From Patagioenas fasciata (Eukaryota; Chordata; Aves; Columbiformes; Columbidae), in the NCBI RefSeq assembly GCF_037038585.1, contig NC_092523.1:3725001-3789000 (forward strand): DNA of 64,000 nucleotides. The letters run 5' to 3'. The notes under the pieces were generated by a model. It had not been told where the DNA came from. It made no database searches and worked only from the letters and a program-made list of their open reading frames with translations. Within the stretch, counting starts at the first letter, position 1. Each line of letters starts with the position of its first letter. This document shows positions 57,751 to 64,000 of this stretch, piece by piece. The translations under genes were made by a program, and so were the position numbers.

Positions 57751-59246
57751 GTTCAGAGATGACAGTGACCCAAACAGACAGCGAGAAGGGGTTCTCCAAA
57801 ATGAAAATACCAAGGTTTTGGATGTCCCCAACCGATACCGTAAGCTGTTAGCATCTCACTTTTATCCTCATGGTATCCTGCCGGCTTACATCTCTTCTTA
57901 GGTTTCATCTTCCAGTTCTCCCCAGAACAATCATTTCTATATCAATCCCTTCCCCTTCCTTACTGAAGGTCTTCTATAAATTATACGGAGGATTTCATTT
58001 TCTGAGCCGTTTCCCTGGTAATCAGCGAGTTGGGCTTTCTTCTCCTGCTGCTCCCAGTTGTCCTTCAGCTGGTTGTTTCCCAAGGACCCTGCAAAGCTCA
58101 GTTTCAAGGATGAAGCTGAACACGACTCAACACTTAACGATAAACACCTCCCTCATTAGTATGCTGAGCTGCACTAGTTCTGCTGCTTACGGCACTTTAA
58201 AGCGGGGCTGAATCTCCAGTTTCACAGTTTCCGACGTGACGCGTTAGATAAGTCGCGGTCTCCGGGCACTGACGGCGTTCAGATGCGCGAGGTGCTGCCG
58301 GTAAATCTGCTAATGCCTGTGAAAGAGGCGGCGTGAGAGATGAAGTCACCCGTACGTGAAACAGAGGTTAATGCGGCAGAGGGGTGAAGCGACTGTCACG
58401 CACGAGGCTTTGGTAACACCATGACGTCAACTGGGGAGTTGGCATCACCCTACAAATCAAATCCGGATTAGCTAAGAAGCAAATTTACGCGGCGAGACTT
58501 TTCATCAAGCCTGGAAGTCTTATCAGCTCTCCAGTCAACCTCCTTGCTGCTCAGTTTTCACGGCATTTGCAAGATTTGGAGACTCTGAAGTTTCCCAAAT
58601 GCGGTTGAAATTGCTCAGTTGGTGCAAAAGGTTTCTTGGGGTGGAGGGGCTGATAAATGCAGAGTGGGACCTATCACTGCCCTCCTGTCTTTAGAACATT
58701 AAACTTAAGAACACGCTTTACTCACCGTTAAATGAAAACTATGAATGACATTGTCAACGCTACCGCTGTACCAATACCTACCAAACATTAGCATTTTAGC
58801 CAATTTTTGCACCAAGAACTCTATTGAAAACAACATTCCCCAATGAACATGAGTGATACACCAGTGTACCCAGATCAGAGTACGACCACCCAAGGTTTGG
58901 GGATAGTTCCTTATAGGCAAAGTTCAAGCAAAAAGGTGTTGGGGACAGCAAATGGTTCCTAGAGACTCAAACGAGGACTTGCAGCAGGATTTTTTAAGGC
59001 ATATGTAGCATTATGGCTTTGGAGGCTTCAGAGGCATCGCGCAGATTAATTAAACAGAATAATGATCTCACAGTGAAGTGCTGAGCCAGAATTAAAAAGA
59101 TTAGTGGTCGGGTCCTGGCTTTAGAAGTTCTCACCCTTGGGGGAGTCATAACAACTCTTGTATCTCATCTCCCCTTCCCACAAAACCTCCTTCGAATTAC
59201 TGACCTGGGTGAAGATGCCAGAGGGAAAGACCATTCCAAAGATGAC
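57751..59246. other. About 1.5 kb of unique sequence
   Basis: No repeat or gene recognised. CpG-bearing at 58230-58500 (for example gcgttagataagtcgcggtc), AT-rich elsewhere. Confidence 0.35.
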
Positions 59247-59287
59247 TTATTATTATTATTATTATCATTATTATTATTATTATTATT
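59247..59287. repeat. (TTA)n microsatellite with one interruption
   Basis: About 13 TTA units with a single atcatt interruption. Followed by tttcctttatttcctt. Confidence 0.96.
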
Positions 59288-60783
59288 TCCTTTATTTCCT
59301 TACTCTTGTTTTATGCACGATTCTTTGAAGAAAGATCTTACATCTTAAGTGAATAAAAATAAGGATGTGTTATTTTGTTAACCGTACCACGTCCTTCTGC
59401 TGGTGGAGAACAATTCTGGACAAACACGCGAACGTACCAAACAAAACGAAGCGCCATGTCCCATAATTAAGTGCTTGATGGTGCTTTGCTACGATGTGCT
59501 TGTGGACCCAAAGGTTACACCAGGCAAAATTCTGAAGTCAGTGGAGCACTTCTTGGCCTAAATTCACAGGATGGGGAAAACGGGATGGCAAGAAATACCG
59601 TTCCACACAGTTTTGTGTATTTTGTGAGCTCCCATTGCTTGATCCCTAAAGACTTTGGTTCTTCTACAGCTAAAGCAAAGCTCTTCCTTTTGTTTCTCAG
59701 GCTTTTAACCCTCACAATGGATTTGTAATTCAGCTGCTCCACACCAGCTCACCTATAAACACACAAATGTCCAGTATCTGGTATTTCTAAGAGTTCAGTC
59801 ATATCCCAATTCCTTTGTAAATCAGAGATATCCAAGACTTCTTGGAATGTGGCTTTTTTTGAAGGCTCTTTGGAGAAGCTCATGAAGTTCAAAGCCAGGA
59901 TAGCGACCTCACCATTGCCCGAAACACAAAACTCAGGCCAGAGTTTGGTGAGGATGCAAAGAAAGCGAAACTATGTGGGTGGAAAAAGAACAAACAAGTT
60001 CAGTCACATGTCAAAATGCTTTTTTTGTTGTTGTTTTTTAATCCACAGCCAAAACTTCTGTTGAATCCAAACTTGTGCTGTGCAGTTTGAAGAACAAGGG
60101 TCGGCTCCCTCCACCGTGAAAGGAGCCAAGTGACATAAAGAAGAATTTGCAATGAGAAGATAATTGGGTTTGGGTGGTGACATCTGTGCCATCCACAGCC
60201 CAAAAGCCACCACGGTCTGACACCAGCAAACAGTCCCAACCAAGCCCCCAGTGACCACAGCAACCAAACCTCCCTCTCCATGCTCAGCCCCAAATTGCAG
60301 CGGGAGGGCTCACAAACCCCACAAGATTCCAACCCATCTCCAATTGCCCTGGAAGTATAATTAACTTCAATTGTCTCTTGATTTTATCTCGGTTTTCTCA
60401 GGTTTGGGCTACTTGGGAGAGCGCTCCGTGTACCTGCATGTTGGTACGCACACCCCTGCGTGCATGGGCTTGTCTGGAGTTTCCAGCTTCCCAGCCTATC
60501 TGCTTTTCTCAGGGCCTCCTTGGAGAAAAAACACAGGGAGGAAGCCTGAGTTTTGGGAAATTCTCCTTATCCTTATCACCAATAAAAGGATTTCTGCTCC
60601 GACCGTACCTTGCTGATACAGATGAGCTTAAAGCAAGGGAGCATTCAAGTTCAGCTTGGCTCTGTTAGGGAAACTATACAGAAAAGACTGAGGAAAATCT
60701 GACCCGGGTTAAAGAATAATGGCCATTCCAGGCTCCAGTCACAGCTCCGACATTTTCCATTTATTCTTCATTTTCAATTTATT
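59288..60783. other. About 1.5 kb of unique sequence
   Basis: No repeat or gene recognised. Overlapping frames on both strands at 59470-59740 and 60000-60330 without motifs. Confidence 0.35.
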
Positions 60784-61156
60784 GGGGCTGTTCAGCTTTC
60801 AGAACAGGAGGGTGAGTGGAGACCTTATCACTGTCTACAACTGCCTGAAAGGAGGTTGGAGTGTGGAGGGGGTTGGACTCTTCTCCCAAGTGATAGGATG
60901 AGAGGAAACGGCCTCATGTTGCACCACGGGAGGTTTAGATTGGATATTAGGAAAGGAATTATTTCCTGGAAAGGGCTGTGGGGCATTGGAACAGGCTGCC
61001 CAGGCAGTGCTGGAGTCACCATCCCTGGAGGGGTTTAAAAGGCATTTAAACGAGGTTCTCATGGACATGGGTTAGTGCTGGAGTTGGGTTATGGTTGGAC
61101 TCGATGATCCTGAGGGTCTCTTCCAACTGAAATGATTTTGTGATTCTATGATTCTG
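60784..61156 (+). mobile_element. CR1 LINE 3' fragment, group 6
   Basis: A sense CR1 of about 370 bp from ggggctgttcagctttcag through the ORF2 tail and gggtttaaaaggcatttaa to attttgtgattctatgattc. More diverged from its relatives than groups 1 and 4 are among themselves. Confidence 0.95.
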
Positions 61157-62393
61157 GAATTCCTCCCCACCTCTTGGAGCAGCAGAAACCAAACCCCAAC
61201 ATTTCTGCCATGTGTGTGATCATACACCCCAAAATGTGAGCACTTATCTTGCCTCCAGGAACTGCGGCGAGAGAGTTCTCCCTCCTCCCTCTGTGTCTCG
61301 TCCTGCGCTGTGAGCCCCTAAATCCCTACATGATGGAGAACTGAGAGTATTTTGGGTGAATTTTACAGCAAATAATAAAGATCGGTGTTACTTCCACTGC
61401 AGCAGTGCATATGGATTCCTACTGAAGTCAATCAAGGGTCTTAATGAGTCACAAATGACCTCCACTACCCTTTCCTCTTACAGACCAAGAGGTAACGTGA
61501 GCAGCAAGACCAGACGTCAGGGAAGACGAACATGGAAGAAGAAAGTCAGCTTTAAAAAGAATTAATGACCCTGCAGGGTTGTTTCAGCATTAGTTTGATT
61601 CAGAAAAATAGGCTGGGTGTAGCCAAAGGGTTGGAGAATTCCATCCAATAACACACAGTTGTTACACTCCCCAAAAAGTTTCCTATTCAGCGGAAACTTC
61701 AGCTTCCTACAAAGTCAGATGGAAGTTTCTGAGCCAGCCCAGGCAGGGCTTCACCTTTACACCCCCACAAGAAAGGCCAAGCAAAGGCATCCTAACATCC
61801 AGCCCTGCCAAAACCTCCGTGGTTTGATCATCTCGAGTTCAGACCGAGACCTCCCGTCCTGCTGCTCGCACTGTATGCTGAAGAGTTTCCAAGAAACGTC
61901 TCCTGGCAGGAATCCCGACGGCGCAGCTTCCGACCCGCTGCACACAGCGGCGGATCTCGGCAGATCTGAAAAAGCTGAATTTCCTACGAAGCCGCCCTCA
62001 CGGCACATCCTTCACTGCTAGCATAGCGCTGAAACAGTAGGGTGTTCTTAATGCCTGGCCTAAGGCAGGTCTGGTGGCCTAAGGCTTGGGGAGAAAGAGC
62101 TCATCCTTGTTCTCATTGCAAGCTTTGCACCTCAACGAGGACACTTCCCCACTACACCTCCTGTAAACCGGTTGGGATTGTGAAAATAATGACAGTGGAA
62201 AAACCTGGGCTGACCCAACCGTGGGTCGGTGATACTGTCCTGTCCGGTACGGGAAGCTGGGCCAGACACCAAAGCCCTGGAAGATCAGGCAGGAATGAGC
62301 CAGTGCAACCATCCCTGGGGAGGACAGGCTGGATTTCCACTCCTGCTCTTTGGGAGAGGCGGTGAGTGGTGTTAGTGGAGCTTTTGTGGGACC
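61157..62393. other. About 1.2 kb of unique sequence
   Basis: No repeat or gene recognised. A 120-codon plus-strand frame at 61659-62021 has no known motif. Confidence 0.35.
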
Positions 62394-62792
62394 CCTCTGC
62401 TGGGAGGACAGGCTGAGAGAGTTGGGCTGTTCAGCTGGAGAAGAGAAGCTACGGGGAGACCTCAGTGCGACCTTTCCGGACTTAAACAGGACCCATAGAA
62501 AGATAGGGACAGACTTTTCAGCAGGGCCTGTTGTGATAGGACAAGAGGTGATGGTTTTAAACTAAAAGAGGGAGATTCAGGTTGGACATGAGGAAGGAAT
62601 TGTTGGCCATGAGGGTGGTGAGAGCCTGGCCCAGGTTGTCCAGAGAGGTGGTGGATGAACCATCCCTGGAGACATCCCAGGCCAGGCTGGACGGGGCTCT
62701 GAGCAACCTGAGCTGGTGAAGATGTCCCTGCTCAAGGCAGGGGTGGCACTGGGGGAGCTTTGACGGTCCCTTCCATCCCAAACCATTCTATG
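62394..62792 (+). mobile_element. CR1 LINE 3' fragment with ORF2 tail, group 1
   Basis: A sense group 1 CR1 of about 400 bp from ctctgctgggaggacaggc to aaccattctatgc. The 186-codon minus-strand frame that overlaps it combines antisense CR1 with unique DNA and is not a gene. Confidence 0.95.
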
Positions 62793-63398
62793 CTTTTTCT
62801 ACCTCTCACCCTCTTTCCCCTGTGTTGTGTTTCCAGTTCAGCCAGTTTGATTTCTGACCATTGCAACTTCTTCTCACAGGAGCCACCAGACCTGGGAGCG
62901 CTACGATGTCTGCGATCCCAAGGGTTCCAGTTACACAAACAGAACCTTTTCAGCAGTAATTGGGGTTTTACATCTAACCTTTGATGTCTTCTTACCTGTG
63001 TTCTGCAGACACCAGCTCCCTGGTCTGCTGGCATCGTACCCCCTACTAAGGCTGAGCTGGAACAAACGTGTGACATTGCTGAAACAGCTGACAAAAAGGG
63101 GACGGCAACTTGTGACAAGTGAATGTGACCAGAGAAAACAAAGCCCAGCAATCTGGTGATCCAGCTGAGTGGGTGGCTTTGTACAGACTTCACGCGTTCA
63201 TTTTCTCCCACATAATCCAAATCTGAATGCTTTTGAGCTCTAAAATGAATCAATCGGTGATGGAGAATGAAACACTTTAACAAGAAACCCATAAAAGCAT
63301 CAAAGGGTGCTCAAGCTTGCATTGGCTATTTCATAACCACAGTTTTAGAGAGAAAAACACACTCAGCCCAGAACGCCTTTCCTGTTGCCCACAAAAGC
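62793..63398. other. About 600 bp of unique sequence
   Basis: No repeat or gene recognised. Confidence 0.35.
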
Positions 63399-63487
63399 CA
63401 CCTGATCTGGGTGAAGATGTCCCTGTTCATTGCAGGGGTTGGACTGGATGAGCTTTGAAGGTCCTTTCAACCCAAACTATTCTATGA
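63399..63487 (+). mobile_element. Short CR1 3' tail, group 1-like, diverged
   Basis: A sense tail of about 90 bp: gggtgaagatgtccctgttc, gttggactggatgagctttg, aacccaaactattctatgac. Compared with young group 1 copies it differs at several positions, so it may be an older relative. Confidence 0.88.
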
Positions 63488-64000
63488 CAAAACAAGTCCC
63501 ATGACCTCAGCTGTGGACCTGGCTGTCTCATTCCAAAGGGATTTTGCTGCAGAAGGAAAGCATCGTTGGGCTGTTTTGCTCCAGCTGTCAGCATCACATC
63601 CACATCTGGCTACATCATGCAAAACCAACCACTCGGACAGAAGTAATTTAGTCGAGATCGTTTACACTGCGCAGCGGCCGCTCCTGTTCACGTGAGTTCA
63701 CACGTCCCATGGATCCCAGCGGATTTAGGATCCCAAGTGGCCGCTGAATTGACAGTTCCCAACCCAAATTGCCAAGAAGCCTTGATAGGCGCATCCAGAC
63801 TACAGGTGTTTTTTGAATGCTACTCAGCGTGCAGTAGCATTTTTGTCCTACATACACACTGGATTACGATAGGACTTGGGTTATTTTGGTAGATATTTGA
63901 ATATATTCAATTTCTGAAATGGCTTTTCTTATACCAGCAAAACCTGAATATTAAACAGAGTTTATGTTATTCATGTTTACAGTGTGTATCATAGGGAAAT
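63488..64000. other. Unique sequence at the window end
   Basis: About 510 bp with no recognised repeat or gene, AT-rich in the last 120 bases. Confidence 0.35.

Noticed and set aside
62732..63292. 186-codon minus-strand frame
   Set aside because: Its last part is antisense CR1 group 1; the rest is unique DNA with no motif.
1..64000. CRISPR array, operon or phage-like system
   Set aside because: No regularly spaced identical short repeats with unique spacers, no dense same-strand coding. The repeats present are CR1, an LTR and satellites, which fit an animal genome.
1..64000. tRNA, rRNA or snRNA genes
   Set aside because: I saw no cloverleaf with A/B box signatures or rRNA core sequence by eye. 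A covariance-model search would be needed to rule out a diverged copy.

Overview
The window looks like vertebrate, most probably avian, non-coding DNA. The main evidence is 43 annotated CR1 (chicken repeat 1) LINE segments. All keep the 3' side of the element, most end in the ATTCTATGATTCTATG-type terminus, and all are 5'-truncated. By my estimates they cover about 14-15 kb, a little under a quarter of the window. A solitary LTR of an avian-type endogenous retrovirus adds to this. I see no bacterial-style gene organisation and no exon series I can assign to a known protein. Almost all long open frames are either CR1 ORF2 tails, antisense readings of CR1, readings of tandem repeats, or isolated short frames with no recognisable motif. 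No assembly or species name can be read from the sequence; several CR1 groups resemble those of neoavian birds, but that is a judgement from memory.

Layout. 0-9 kb: CR1 copies at 0.3, 2.6, 3.8, 4.7-5.6, 7.1, 7.7 and 8.1 kb, a compound microsatellite at 0.74-0.90 kb, and one small minus-strand frame at 3.4-3.6 kb with a strong start context and a signal-peptide-like N-terminus. 8.2-12.5 kb: unique sequence. 13.86-14.59 kb: a 730-bp solo LTR with TG...CA ends, a TATA box and a perfect 5-bp target duplication. 15-31 kb: CR1 copies separated by 0.5-3 kb of AT-rich unique DNA, including a composite CR1 at 20.6-21.6 kb. 32-38.3 kb: more CR1, including a second copy of that composite in inverted orientation (37.4-38.3 kb). 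38-46 kb: mostly unique, with a perfect 13-bp hairpin at 41.8 kb. 46-50 kb: nested and adjacent CR1 insertions (46.1-46.6 and 48.76-49.74 kb) and a seven-unit minisatellite (47.2-47.76 kb). 50-64 kb: long CR1 copies at 52, 53.7 and 55.2-56.0 kb, shorter ones after that, and unique DNA.

CR1 copies fall into groups by shared 3' sequence, used below: group 1 (contains GAGCAGGGACATCTTC or its complement), group 2 (GTTGGACAGACGGACATG), group 3 (GACCCTGTGTGATCTGCTC), group 4 (CATGGGGGGATTGCACTGG), group 5 (CTCTCTCTGCACAGAATTGC), group 6 (GGGTTTAAAAGGCATTTA) and group 7 (GGAGGTTGGACTAGAGACCT-like). What works together here is the mobile DNA: repeated CR1 retrotransposition, insertion of CR1 into CR1, a chimeric CR1 present at two loci, and one LTR recombination event. 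The unique DNA may hold regulatory elements, but sequence reading alone cannot show that. I found no new multi-gene system.
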